NCBI RefSeq assembly: GCF_026342405.1
Contig: NZ_JAPEMU010000001.1
Span: 1,612,001-1,676,000, forward strand
Length of the DNA: 64,000 bases
Source of the DNA: Kitasatospora sp. NBC_00240
Lineage (GTDB): Bacteria > Actinomycetota > Actinomycetes > Streptomycetales > Streptomycetaceae
Direction of reading: 5' to 3'
How positions within the stretch are numbered: position 1 is the stretch's first letter; every line of letters starts with the position of its first letter. The position numbers were made by a program, and so were the translations under genes. This document shows, piece after piece, positions 34,301 to 40,852 of this stretch. Below the pieces are notes generated by a model. It was given only the letters and a program-made list of their open reading frames with translations, ran no database searches and had not been told where the DNA came from.

Positions 34301-34827
34301 CCGGGAGCGGTGCCCGGGCCGGGAGCGGTGCCCGGGCCGGGAGCGGTGCCCGGGCCGGCGGGTGGTTCGAGGCCGGGTTCGGGATCGCGTACGGGTTGCC
34401 GTTCGAGCTCAGGCTCAGTGCGGGGCTCGGCGGACGGAAGGCCGGTGGACGGAAGGCCGGTGGACGGCCCGCGGGACGAAGGCGGACCGGCGGAGGACGA
34501 GCCGGCCGGCCCCTGCCCGGCGATCAGCGTCCGCAGCGCGAGTGAGTCGCGGACCAGCCGGCCGCAGGCGGCCCCGTCCGCCGCCAGCTCGCGGGACACC
34601 TGGGACCAGGGGCGCAGCGCACTGCCGGCCTCGCCCGGCGGGCACCAGGTCCAGATCACCCGGAAGCCCTTGGCCGCCAGCACGACCTCCTCCGCGAGGC
34701 GGGTCTTGCCCGCTCCGGCCGCGCCGGTCAGTGCGACCAGTCCGCCGCGTCCGGATCGGGCGTCGGCGAGCGCGTCGCCGATCTCGGCCAGCAGATCGGC
34801 ACGTCCGACAAAGGGGAGCCCAGGCAT
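31327..34827 (-). CDS. Large MalT/LuxR-like STAND ATPase lacking an HTH domain
   Basis: The protein has 1166 residues. It opens with FVGRADLLAEIGDAL and Walker A GAAGAGKT (35-42), typical of STAND regulators. Walker B VVDDLHEAD is at about 204-212. Between the two lies a Pro/Gly/Ser-rich insert (about 105-178) with three GTAPGP units. A long TPR-like helical region follows, interrupted by an Ala/Gly/Pro-rich stretch near residues 485-545. The C-terminus is not a LuxR helix-turn-helix but a conserved-looking block, WELRFAGRQVTLADSKGLRDLAALL, then TARIRAALDRIARAHPPLGRHLANAVRTG. A signalling ATPase is likely; its output is unknown. GGGAGG precedes the ATG. Confidence 0.85.
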   Translation of the reverse strand: MPGLPFVGRADLLAEIGDALADARSGRGGLVALTGAAGAGKTRLAEEVVLAAKGFRVIWTWCPPGEAGSALRPWSQVSRELAADGAACGRLVRDSLALRTLIAGQGPAGSSSAGPPSSRGPSTGLPSTGLPSAEPRTEPELERQPVRDPEPGLEPPAGPGTAPGPGTAPGPGTAPGPAAARLHLAGDLAALVRAGAAARPLLLVVDDLHEADTSSVTLLLELAAAVRTVPVLLLATARDDDPAWEGRTAALAALLHTARCLPVGPLAEAEVHALARAASGGRPDPGSERELFARTGGDAFFVTELLRRPGGGPVPVSVRAAVQARVAALAPECARVLGAASALGTGFDLDVLAEVAAVPLAELRPVLGPAVGAGLLTMGEPGRGAFRHQLTQEAVHDALSVREQAGWHHRAADVLAALSGRGRDVGPAEVAHQLLLAGPEHARSAARFARRAGARASGLLAYEDAVRWYEAAVAALAMAAPPDAPPGPAVSAVTGRPAETAGPAASAGPAASADPAGPAASAGPADPAESLEPASRTAPAEQPADRSAEQLAEQLAELLVELGTARIGAGERAKAREDFLRAAALARRHGRPDLLAGAALGLGAGPAGFEVGLLDRTQLDLLGEARAALPPERADLLAVVAARLSVAATLVEPEQDRTDLAEEAVRTARAGRDDQALAYALAALCDARAGPDHCAERLDRSTEIVRLGRRLPDPSAELLGRRLRVVALLELGRVADAEQEVLAFEVAATALGQPMHAWYVPLWQGMRALLEGRFADCRDALDRVAALGRRAGSDNAELLAATQRWCLLAESGDRAGIRVLAERLSLLDMSLALWPRVTKALIAAQLGEPAEARRRLAAVAPLLATAPRDSEWLPMLAQAAEVFGLTGPAGELAEPARQLYERLAPYADLFVVEGIGAAVRGPVHRHLGLLAAALGEAAPAERHFTAALTAARAVGATGLTARIAQESGVRPPPDGHNVFRRAGEGWELRFAGRQVTLADSKGLRDLAALLASPGRPVPALDLATAAAGPGRGAAAAGANPDGLHRPGDTGELIDSTARRAYRARLQELAHEESEADRDGDADRSARIAAERQALVGQLSAAYGLGGRPRRTGSAAERARTTVTARIRAALDRIARAHPPLGRHLANAVRTGTLCVYEPESPVAWHL

Positions 34828-35024
34828 CGGCAGTCCTCCCGTCCCCTCTTCGAGCGTAGCCAGCGCGGCCCCGCCGCGCGGGCGGAGGCCGGCATGGATG
34901 ACAGCGGGCAGGGGCGAAGCCGGCCGGGCGGGCCGGCGGGCGGGCCGGCGGGCGGCGCGGCGACCGGCACGGTGAGCGGACCGACCGTCGGGCCGGCCCG
35001 CCGGCCACCGGATCGACCGCCCGG

Positions 35025-35330
35025 TCAGCCGGACGCCAGCGGCCGGTAGTGGGTGACCTCGGGCGGGTGCCCCAGATAGCGCAGCTCGCCCTCGGCCCAC
35101 ACCGGCCGGATCCGCCACATCGGCCCCGCGTACCCGCGCAGGGCCGCCTCGTCCCGCCACCGCGTCACCACCAGCACCCGGTGCCCGTCGTCGGTCATCG
35201 ACCGCAGCACCTCGCCGCCCAGGCACCCCTCCGCCTCGGCCAGTCCGGGGAGCACGTCGGAGACCAGCAGTGCGCAGAACTCGTCCACGTGCCCCGCCAG
35301 CACCTGCGCGGCCCAGATCCGGACGATCAC
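35025..35330 (-). CDS. Antibiotic biosynthesis monooxygenase (ABM) domain protein
   Basis: The 101-residue protein has the ferredoxin-like ABM fold. Signs are IVRIWAAQVLAGHVDEFCALLVSDVLPGLAEAEGCLGGEVLR and the central VLVVTRWRDEAALRGYAG. ABM proteins are small dimeric cofactor-free oxygenases or heme-degrading relatives. The GTG at 35330 is chosen because GGAGG lies 6 bases upstream; the upstream open frame looks non-coding. It is separated from the STAND ATPase gene by about 200 bases. The role is unknown. Confidence 0.78.
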   Translation of the reverse strand: MIVRIWAAQVLAGHVDEFCALLVSDVLPGLAEAEGCLGGEVLRSMTDDGHRVLVVTRWRDEAALRGYAGPMWRIRPVWAEGELRYLGHPPEVTHYRPLASG

Positions 35331-35450
35331 GGCTACCTCCTCCCACGGTCCGCGGCACCTCGGCCGCCCCCTCGCGGGGGTGCGGACCGGCCGGCTCGCG
35401 GACCCGCCGGGTATGTCATCCATTGTCCGCCCGGCGGGGCCCTCACTGCG

Positions 35451-35490
35451 GCCGGTGACCGCGTCCAGCGGCCGGTGACCGCGTCCAGCG
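35451..35490. repeat. 20-bp tandem duplication
   Basis: GCCGGTGACCGCGTCCAGCG occurs twice in tandem (35451-35470 and 35471-35490), in the gap between the ABM and HIT genes. Confidence 0.85.
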
Positions 35491-35605
35491 ACCGCGCCCG
35501 GGGGCGCGGGGCGGCCGGACGGAACTCCCACCCCGTCGCCGGCCCGCCGCGGACCGGCGGCGCGGCCTGCCGGGGCCGAGCCGTCCGGCGGGGTTCACTG
35601 ATCGG

Positions 35606-36016
35606 ATGGACTGCGTCTTCTGCGCGATCGTGGCCGGCGGGCTGCCCGCCCACCGGGTGCTGGACGACGAGGTGGCGGTGGCCTTCCTCGACCAGCGGCC
35701 GCTGTTCCCCGGGCATGTGCTGGTGGTGCCGCGGGAGCATCTGCGGACCGTGACCGACCTGCCCGCGGCCGACGTCGGGCCGTTCTTCGCCCGGGTGCAA
35801 CGGGTCACCGCCGCGGTGGAGCGGGGGATGGTGGCGGCCGGCAGCTTCGTGGCGGCCAACAACCGGATCAGCCAGTCGGTGCCGCACCTGCACGTCCATG
35901 TGGTGCCCAGGAATCCGAAGGACGGGCTGCGTGGCTTCTTCTGGCCGCGCTCGCACTACCCGGACGAGGCGGCGGCCGCCGAGGTGGCAGCCCGGCTGCG
36001 GGCCGCCCTCGACTGA
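35606..36016 (+). CDS. HIT family nucleotide hydrolase/transferase
   Basis: The 136-residue cytoplasmic protein starts with CVFCAIVAGGLPAHRVLDDE, including the CxxC of zinc-binding HIT proteins. It ends the core with the histidine triad HLHVHVVPR. The middle strand LFPGHVLVVPREHLRTVTDL is typical. Members cleave nucleotide phosphoramidates or dinucleoside polyphosphates through a nucleotidyl-His intermediate. The ATG at 35606 matches the family N-terminus, but no clear ribosome site is seen. It is convergent with the GntR gene across a hairpin. Confidence 0.92.
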   Translation: MDCVFCAIVAGGLPAHRVLDDEVAVAFLDQRPLFPGHVLVVPREHLRTVTDLPAADVGPFFARVQRVTAAVERGMVAAGSFVAANNRISQSVPHLHVHVVPRNPKDGLRGFFWPRSHYPDEAAAAEVAARLRAALD

Positions 36017-36108
36017 GCCCGGCCGGTACGGGCCAGGGCCGCCAGGTTCAGCCGCGCGCACCGCGCCCAGCACCGGACCACCGTCCGGCCGCGGACCGTA
36101 CCGGCGCC

Positions 36109-36142
36109 GGGCCGCGGGCGGGAACGGAACGGCCCGCGGCCC
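36109..36142. terminator. Hairpin between convergent HIT and GntR genes
   Basis: An 11-bp perfect stem GGGCCGCGGGC / GCCCGCGGCCC (36109-36119 and 36132-36142) has a 12-base loop. It can serve both convergent transcripts. Confidence 0.7.
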
Positions 36143-36163
36143 CGCTCCGGCGGCGGCTCAGAC

Positions 36164-36916
36164 CTACGTGCCCAGCTGGGTGGTGAAGCTGAAGCGGTCG
36201 CCGCGGTAGAGCGAGCGCACCCGTTCCACCGGCAGGCCCTCGTCGTCCCGGGTGAGCCGGTGGAGCAGCAGCATCGGCAGCGCGGGGGGCGTGCCGATCA
36301 GCAGGGCCTCGCGCGGGGTGGCGAGAACGGTCTCGATCCGCTCGTCCGCGCCGCCGAAGCCGATACCGAGCTTCTCCTTCAAGTACGCGTAGAGCGAGGC
36401 CCCCGGGTCGAACTCGCGGTCCAGCGCGGGCACCCGGGCGACCGCGAGGTAGGTGCTCTCCAGGCCGACCCGCTCGCCGTCCGCGAGCAGCACGCGCTCC
36501 AGGTGCCAGACCGGATCGCCGGGCGCCAGGCCCAGCTGTCCGGCCAGCGCCGGGTCGGCCGCGAAGGTCTCCAGTCCGATCAGGTTGCGGCCCGGGACGC
36601 GGCCCTGCCGCCGGACGCCCTCGGTGTAGCTGGCCAGCGACAGCGGCTGCTCCAGCTTCGGGCCGGCCACCACGGTGCTCCGGCCCCGCCGGCGTACCCG
36701 CCCCTGGATCAGCAGCTCCCGCAGCGCCTGGCGCAGGGTGTCCCGGGAGACCGCGAAGCGGACCGCGAGGTCGCGTTCGGTCGGTAGCACCCCGCCCTCG
36801 CCGAGTTCGTCGAGCAGCTCGTCCAACTCGCCTTTGACGGCGTAGTACTTGGGCACCCGGCCGTGGTCCGGGATGCCCGACCTGATCGGCGCACCGGGGC
36901 CGGGGTAGTCGTTCAC
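36164..36916 (-). CDS. GntR/HutC family regulator (DasR-like)
   Basis: The 250-residue regulator has a GntR winged helix (VPKYYAVKGELDELL, then PTERDLAVRFAVSRDTLRQALRELLIQG). A UTRA ligand domain follows (LASYTEGVRRQGRVPG, then ERVGLESTYLAV and a final VERVRSLYRGDRFSFTTQL). The order and several phrases resemble DasR, the N-acetylglucosamine-6-phosphate sensor of Streptomyces, but it is not identical in the DNA-binding helix. The GTG at 36916 is chosen by position. The gene is divergent from a chitinase whose promoter bears DasR-type sites, so control of chitin use is likely. Confidence 0.88.
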   Translation of the reverse strand: MNDYPGPGAPIRSGIPDHGRVPKYYAVKGELDELLDELGEGGVLPTERDLAVRFAVSRDTLRQALRELLIQGRVRRRGRSTVVAGPKLEQPLSLASYTEGVRRQGRVPGRNLIGLETFAADPALAGQLGLAPGDPVWHLERVLLADGERVGLESTYLAVARVPALDREFDPGASLYAYLKEKLGIGFGGADERIETVLATPREALLIGTPPALPMLLLHRLTRDDEGLPVERVRSLYRGDRFSFTTQLGT

Positions 36917-37085
36917 CCGGCCATCCTCGCAGATCCCGGCAACCGGCAGGGTGCACGAACGGGCGGCCGCCCGGCGGCGGGGGCCGTCAGGACGGGGCAC
37001 CGCGGCGCGGCCGCCGGGCCGGGGCGGCGGACCGGAGCGGCGGACGGGCACCCCCGCGGGCACTCGTGGAGGTTTGCGGGAGATT

Positions 37086-37117
37086 TGGTCCATACCTATT
37101 GACAGGTATAGACCACT
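37086..37117. promoter_or_regulatory. Chitinase promoter with dre-like inverted sites
   Basis: TGGTCCATACCT (37086-37097) matches the Streptomyces chitinase repeat TGGTCCAGACCT at 11 of 12 bases. AGGTATAGACCA (37104-37115) is a near-mirror of it. The 16-mer at 37102-37117 matches the DasR consensus ACTGGTCTAGACCACT at 14 of 16. A -35-like TTGACA (37099-37104) is wedged between them. This fits repression of the chitinase by DasR or by the adjacent GntR protein. Confidence 0.8.
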
Positions 37118-37248
37118 ACTGTTGAGTCCCCATCAGTTCCGCCCCGGCCCGCACCCCGGTCGGGGCCCGGCCTCCCCACGGCCGGCCCCCCGCGGGACCG
37201 TCCTGTCCTCCAACTCGTGCGGCCCCCACCGCACCGAGGGGTGATGAA

Positions 37249-38352
37249 ATGTCGATCCACAAGCGCGTGATGGCCGTCCTGGCCGCCGTCGCGACAGCGA
37301 TAGCGCTCGCCGTGCTCCTCCCCGCCTCCGCCTCCGCGGCAGGCTGTGCGACCCCCTGGAACTCGGCCACGGTCTACACCGCCGCCAGCGGCCAGGTCTC
37401 GTACAACTCGCACAACTGGTCCGCGAAGTGGTGGACCCAGAACGAGACCCCGGGCGGTTCCTCCGGCGTCTGGGCCGACCAGGGCAGCTGCTCCGGCGGC
37501 GGTGGCGGGACCACCCCGTCCCCCACCTCCGGCACCGGCTGCACGTACCCCGCCTGGGTGGCCGGCCAGACCTACGTCACCGGCGCGATCGTCAAGTACA
37601 CCAACGGCCAGTACTACCAGGCCACGCACGACAACCCGGGCTACGACCCGGTGATCAGCACCTGGTACTGGTCGCCGTACACCTGCACCGGCGGCGGCAC
37701 CTCGCCGAGCCCGACGCAGACCGCCAACCCGGGCGGATTCCCGGTCAGTGAGGCTCAGTTCAACCAGATGTTCCCGAGCCGCAACTCCTTCTACACCTAC
37801 GCCGGTCTGACCGCCGCGCTGAGCGCCTACCCCGGCTTCGCCGGCACCGGCAGCGACACCGTCCGCAAGCAGGAGGCCGCGGCCTTCCTCGCGAACGTCA
37901 GCCACGAGACCGGCGGGCTCGTCTACGTGGTCGAGCAGAACACCGCCAACTACCCGCACTACTGCGACACCTCGCAGTCGTACGGCTGCCCCGCCGGACA
38001 GTCCGCGTACTACGGCCGCGGCCCGATCCAGCTGAGCTGGAACTTCAACTACAAGGCCGCCGGCGATGCCCTGGGCATCGACCTGCTGCACAACCCGAAC
38101 CTCGTGCAGACCGACGCCTCGGTCGCCTGGAAGACCGGCCTCTGGTACTGGAACACCCAGAACGGGCCGGGCACCATGACCCCGCACAACGCCATGGTCA
38201 ACGGCTACGGCTTCGGTGAGACCATCCGCAGCATCAACGGCAGCCTGGAGTGCAACGGCGGCAACCCCGCCCAGGTCCAGAGCCGGATCAACTCGTACCA
38301 GAGCTTCGTCCAGATCCTCGGCACCACCGCCGGCAGCAACCTGAGCTGCTGA
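37249..38352 (+). CDS. Secreted GH19 chitinase with two chitin-binding modules
   Basis: This is a 367-residue secreted enzyme. A Sec signal peptide covers about residues 1-31 (basic start, hydrophobic core, PASASA before cleavage). Two carbohydrate-binding modules of the CBM5/12 type follow (about 33-80 and 97-146), each bounded by Cys and rich in Trp/Tyr. Gly/Pro/Thr linkers separate them. The GH19 domain covers about 165-367, with the catalytic Glu in NVSHETGGLVYV and the substrate block YYGRGPIQLSWNFNY. It cleaves chitin with inversion. The ATG at 37249 follows GAGGGG. It is under dre-like sites and ends in a strong hairpin. Confidence 0.96.
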   Translation: MSIHKRVMAVLAAVATAIALAVLLPASASAAGCATPWNSATVYTAASGQVSYNSHNWSAKWWTQNETPGGSSGVWADQGSCSGGGGGTTPSPTSGTGCTYPAWVAGQTYVTGAIVKYTNGQYYQATHDNPGYDPVISTWYWSPYTCTGGGTSPSPTQTANPGGFPVSEAQFNQMFPSRNSFYTYAGLTAALSAYPGFAGTGSDTVRKQEAAAFLANVSHETGGLVYVVEQNTANYPHYCDTSQSYGCPAGQSAYYGRGPIQLSWNFNYKAAGDALGIDLLHNPNLVQTDASVAWKTGLWYWNTQNGPGTMTPHNAMVNGYGFGETIRSINGSLECNGGNPAQVQSRINSYQSFVQILGTTAGSNLSC

Positions 38353-38370
38353 CACCGGTCCGCGATCGGC

Positions 38371-38404
38371 GGGGAGGGTGCGGCCTGCGGGCCGTGCCCT
38401 CCCC
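38371..38404 (+). terminator. Chitinase terminator hairpin
   Basis: A 15-bp stem (38371-38385 with 38390-38404, two G-U pairs, 4-base loop) begins 19 bases after the chitinase stop. Confidence 0.8.
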
Positions 38405-38534
38405 GGCGTTCCGGCGTTCACTCGGCCGCGCCGGCCTCCCGATCGGCCCCGGACGAGCCGTACACGTCGTACGGTGGTCGGAGCGGGCCCGGGGGCACGG
38501 GACGCGGCGGCGCGGGTGGCGGGGAGGTTCGGCC

Positions 38535-39815
38535 ATGCTCGGTGGAACGGTCGCGGTGGTCGGCGGAAGCATCGCGGGCTGCGCGTTCGCGGCGGCCGCC
38601 GCGCGCGGGGGCGCGGAACGGGTGGTCGTCCTGGAACGCACCCACGGCGAACTGACGGACCGCGGGGTGGGCCTCTGCGTGCACGACGACCGGTACGCCG
38701 AACTCGCGGCGGCCGGCCACCTGGACGAGGGCATCGCCTGGCATCGGCTCACCCGGCGGCACTGGCTGGTCGCCGACGGCTCCGCGCTGGGCCGGCTGCT
38801 CTGGGACCAGCCGTTCCCCTTCCGCTCCTACCACTGGGGCCTGCTCTGGCGCGGCCTGCGCGAACGGACCCCGGCCACCGTGGAACACCGCCTCGGCGAC
38901 CCGGTGGCGGGCGTCGCGAACGGCCTCGGGCCGGCGGGCGGCCGCGCGGGCGCCGTCGTCCGGCTGGCCTCCGGCCGGGAGGAGCGCTTCGACCTGGTGG
39001 TCGGCGCGGACGGTTACCGCTCGGTGGTGCGCGCGGCCGTCAGCCCCGAAGCCCGGCCCGGGTACGCCGGGTACGTCTGCTGGCGCGGCAGCTTCCCCGC
39101 CGAACGGCTGGCGGCGCTGGACCAGCTGGCCGGCCCGGCCGACCGGGCCTGGCCCGCCGAACACACCGCCACGGTCTGCTTCCCCGGCGGCCAGGTCGTG
39201 CTCTACCGGATCCCCGGCCAGGAGCCCGGCCGGCCGATGGTCAACTGGGTCTTCTACGCCCCGCCGCCCGCCGCCGGCCTGCGGTTGGAGGATCCGACCA
39301 GCATCCCGCCGGGCGCGGCCACCGAGCAGCTGACCACGCATGTCGCGCTGCTCGCCGAGCGGCACCTCCCGCCCTACTGGGCCGCCCTGATCGCCCTGAC
39401 CCCGCCCGAGCGGACCTTCCTGCAGCCGATCTACGACCTCGACACCCCGCGCCGCACCTCCGGCCGCCTGCTGCTGGCCGGCGACGCGGCCACCGTGGTA
39501 CGCCCGCACAACACCAGCGGCGCCGCCAAGGCCCTGCAGGACGCCGTCGCCTTCGAGGACGCCTGGCGGCGGTCCGCCTCCTGGGAGGACCTGGTCGCCG
39601 CGTACGAGCGCGAGCGCGGGGAGGCGGGGCGCGCCCTGGTCACCCTCGGCCGCCGCCTCGGCCGGGCCCAGGTCGAGCAGGCCCCCGACTGGACGACGAT
39701 GGACCCCGCACGGACGGCCGCCTGGTGGGACGCCCAGCTGGCGGGCACGGCCGGCTTCGGCGGGCACGCGCTCCGGAGCCCGGCGGAGCCGGTGGGCAGG
39801 CCGCCGACCTCCTGA
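38535..39815 (+). CDS. FAD-dependent monooxygenase (flavoprotein hydroxylase family)
   Basis: The 426-residue protein belongs to the group A flavin monooxygenases. The dinucleotide-binding motif is VAVVGGSIAGCAFAAAAA at residues 5-22. The DG-type motif is DLVVGADGYRSVVRAAV. The third FAD site is RLLLAGDAATVVRPHNTSGAAKALQDAVAF. The length and the C-terminal helix are normal. It hydroxylates an aromatic or polyketide-like substrate that cannot be named. The ATG at 38535 follows GGGGAGG. Two decayed copies of its last 20 or so codons lie downstream, each near a TetR-like palindrome. Confidence 0.9.
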   Translation: MLGGTVAVVGGSIAGCAFAAAAARGGAERVVVLERTHGELTDRGVGLCVHDDRYAELAAAGHLDEGIAWHRLTRRHWLVADGSALGRLLWDQPFPFRSYHWGLLWRGLRERTPATVEHRLGDPVAGVANGLGPAGGRAGAVVRLASGREERFDLVVGADGYRSVVRAAVSPEARPGYAGYVCWRGSFPAERLAALDQLAGPADRAWPAEHTATVCFPGGQVVLYRIPGQEPGRPMVNWVFYAPPPAAGLRLEDPTSIPPGAATEQLTTHVALLAERHLPPYWAALIALTPPERTFLQPIYDLDTPRRTSGRLLLAGDAATVVRPHNTSGAAKALQDAVAFEDAWRRSASWEDLVAAYERERGEAGRALVTLGRRLGRAQVEQAPDWTTMDPARTAAWWDAQLAGTAGFGGHALRSPAEPVGRPPTS

Positions 39816-40001
39816 GCCGGGCGGCCGGCCTCCCGGGCCCGCGCCCTGCTCGCCGCGCCCGTTGTCCGCCCCCTGAGCCCCACGCCTGCCCGCTGGCCCC
39901 GCGCCTGGTCCTGCACCCGGACAGGGCGCCTGCTGGGCCCTGACGGGCCGCCTCCTGCACCCGGCGGGCGCTCCGCTCGACCCGAGGTTTCCGAGAAAAT
40001 A

Positions 40002-40017
40002 GACCGACCAGTCGGTC
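40002..40017. promoter_or_regulatory. TetR-like palindrome, site 1
   Basis: GACCGAC-CA-GTCGGTC has 7-bp arms with a 2-base centre, the least symmetric of four related sites. It lies upstream of the first copy of the monooxygenase 3' end. Confidence 0.6.
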
Positions 40018-40025
40018 CAGTGGCA

Positions 40026-40113
40026 TCTCGGGTGCAACTGGCGGGGGCGGCCAGCCTTGGCGCGCACATGCTCCGAAGTACCAATGCTCCGGCGGCCGGA
40101 CCGGCCACCGCAC
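40026..40113 (+). pseudogene. Decayed copy A of monooxygenase 3' end
   Basis: A plus-strand reading contains VQLAGAASLGAHMLRS. This aligns with the end of the gene at 38535, which reads AQLAGTAGFGGHALRS. At the DNA level 40036-40085 matches 39736-39785 at roughly 80 per cent by eye. The remainder of the gene is absent. It is followed within a few bases by TetR-like site 2. Confidence 0.7.
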
Positions 40114-40117
40114 GAAA

Positions 40118-40141
40118 AATGGACCGACCGGTCGGTCCATT
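40118..40141. promoter_or_regulatory. TetR-like palindrome, site 2
   Basis: A perfect 24-bp palindrome has arms AATGGACCGACC / GGTCGGTCCATT. It is the most symmetric of the four sites. Confidence 0.8.
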
Positions 40142-40154
40142 CACGCCCCGGACG

Positions 40155-40172
40155 GGACCGACCGGTCGGTCC
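40155..40172. promoter_or_regulatory. TetR-like palindrome, site 3
   Basis: GGACCGACCGGTCGGTCC is a perfect 18-bp palindrome, centred 34 bp from site 2. Confidence 0.75.
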
Positions 40173-40236
40173 ATTCGCGCCCCGGCGCGCCCGGCGCGGC
40201 CGGCGGGGCCGGCGGGCTTCGGCGTGGGCGGCGGGC

Positions 40237-40310
40237 TCGGTGGGCACGGCGAGCCTCGGCGGGCGCGCGCTCCAAAGCGCCACCGTTGCGGCGGCCGAAC
40301 CCGCCGCCCA
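40237..40310 (+). pseudogene. Decayed copy B of monooxygenase 3' end
   Basis: The plus-strand reading GTASLGGRALQSATVAAAEP aligns with GTAGFGGHALRSPAEP of the intact gene. The DNA of 40240-40276 matches 39744-39780 at roughly 84 per cent by eye. TetR-like site 4 follows directly. Confidence 0.7.
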
Positions 40311-40314
40311 CAGA

Positions 40315-40338
40315 AATGGACCGACCGATCGGTCCATT
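40315..40338. promoter_or_regulatory. TetR-like palindrome, site 4
   Basis: AATGGACCGA-N4-TCGGTCCATT has 10-bp perfect arms with an asymmetric centre CCGA. It has the same consensus as sites 2 and 3. Confidence 0.72.
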
Positions 40339-40852
40339 CACGTTCGGCGCAGGCCCACCCGACCCCGCGGGCAGGAGTTCCGAACCCCCGCCGAGGACAC
40401 TCGGGCCCGACCATGGGCAGCCGCCCCCGACGGGCCGCCGACCACCTCCCACCGGCCGCGATTCCCCGCCCCGGGCCCGACCGCCGCCCCACCGAGTCCC
40501 CTCCCCCGACCCCCTGAGCACCGGGCGCACCGTCACCAGGTGGACCAGGGAGAGAAGTTCGCCCACCGACGACCCGGGGGGATCACGTGAGATCTCCATC
40601 ACATCTCGTGACCCACAGTTTCGATCGCGCGACTGTCAGTGCCGCGCTGACCTGCGACAACTCGGCCTGAGATGACACCGCGTCAGAGTCGGCAACGGGG
40701 GAAATGCAGAGTTGATCTTGTTTGTCCACCTATTTCTACGGTTGACTCTCGCGGGTGTCTGCGGCGGGATCGGGGGTTACCGTCCTCCTGCGAGATCCAC
40801 GAAGGCCTGAAGTTGCATTGGCACTTGAGGCCTGACGAGATTGTGAGCACCG
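40339..40852. other. Upstream region of the conservon
   Basis: I see no gene here. The stretch 40690-40760 is AT-richer than its surroundings and is the likely promoter area of the cvn operon. A TTGACT at 40743-40748 may be a -35, with a weak -10 partner. Confidence 0.45.

Noticed and set aside
31327..34827. Calling the giant ATPase a LuxR-family DNA-binding regulator
   Set aside because: No LuxR helix-turn-helix is visible at the C-terminus.
40020..40517. Open frame over the palindrome cluster as a real protein
   Set aside because: The frame owes its length to GC bias. It contains a decayed gene end followed by operator-like DNA and low-complexity residues.
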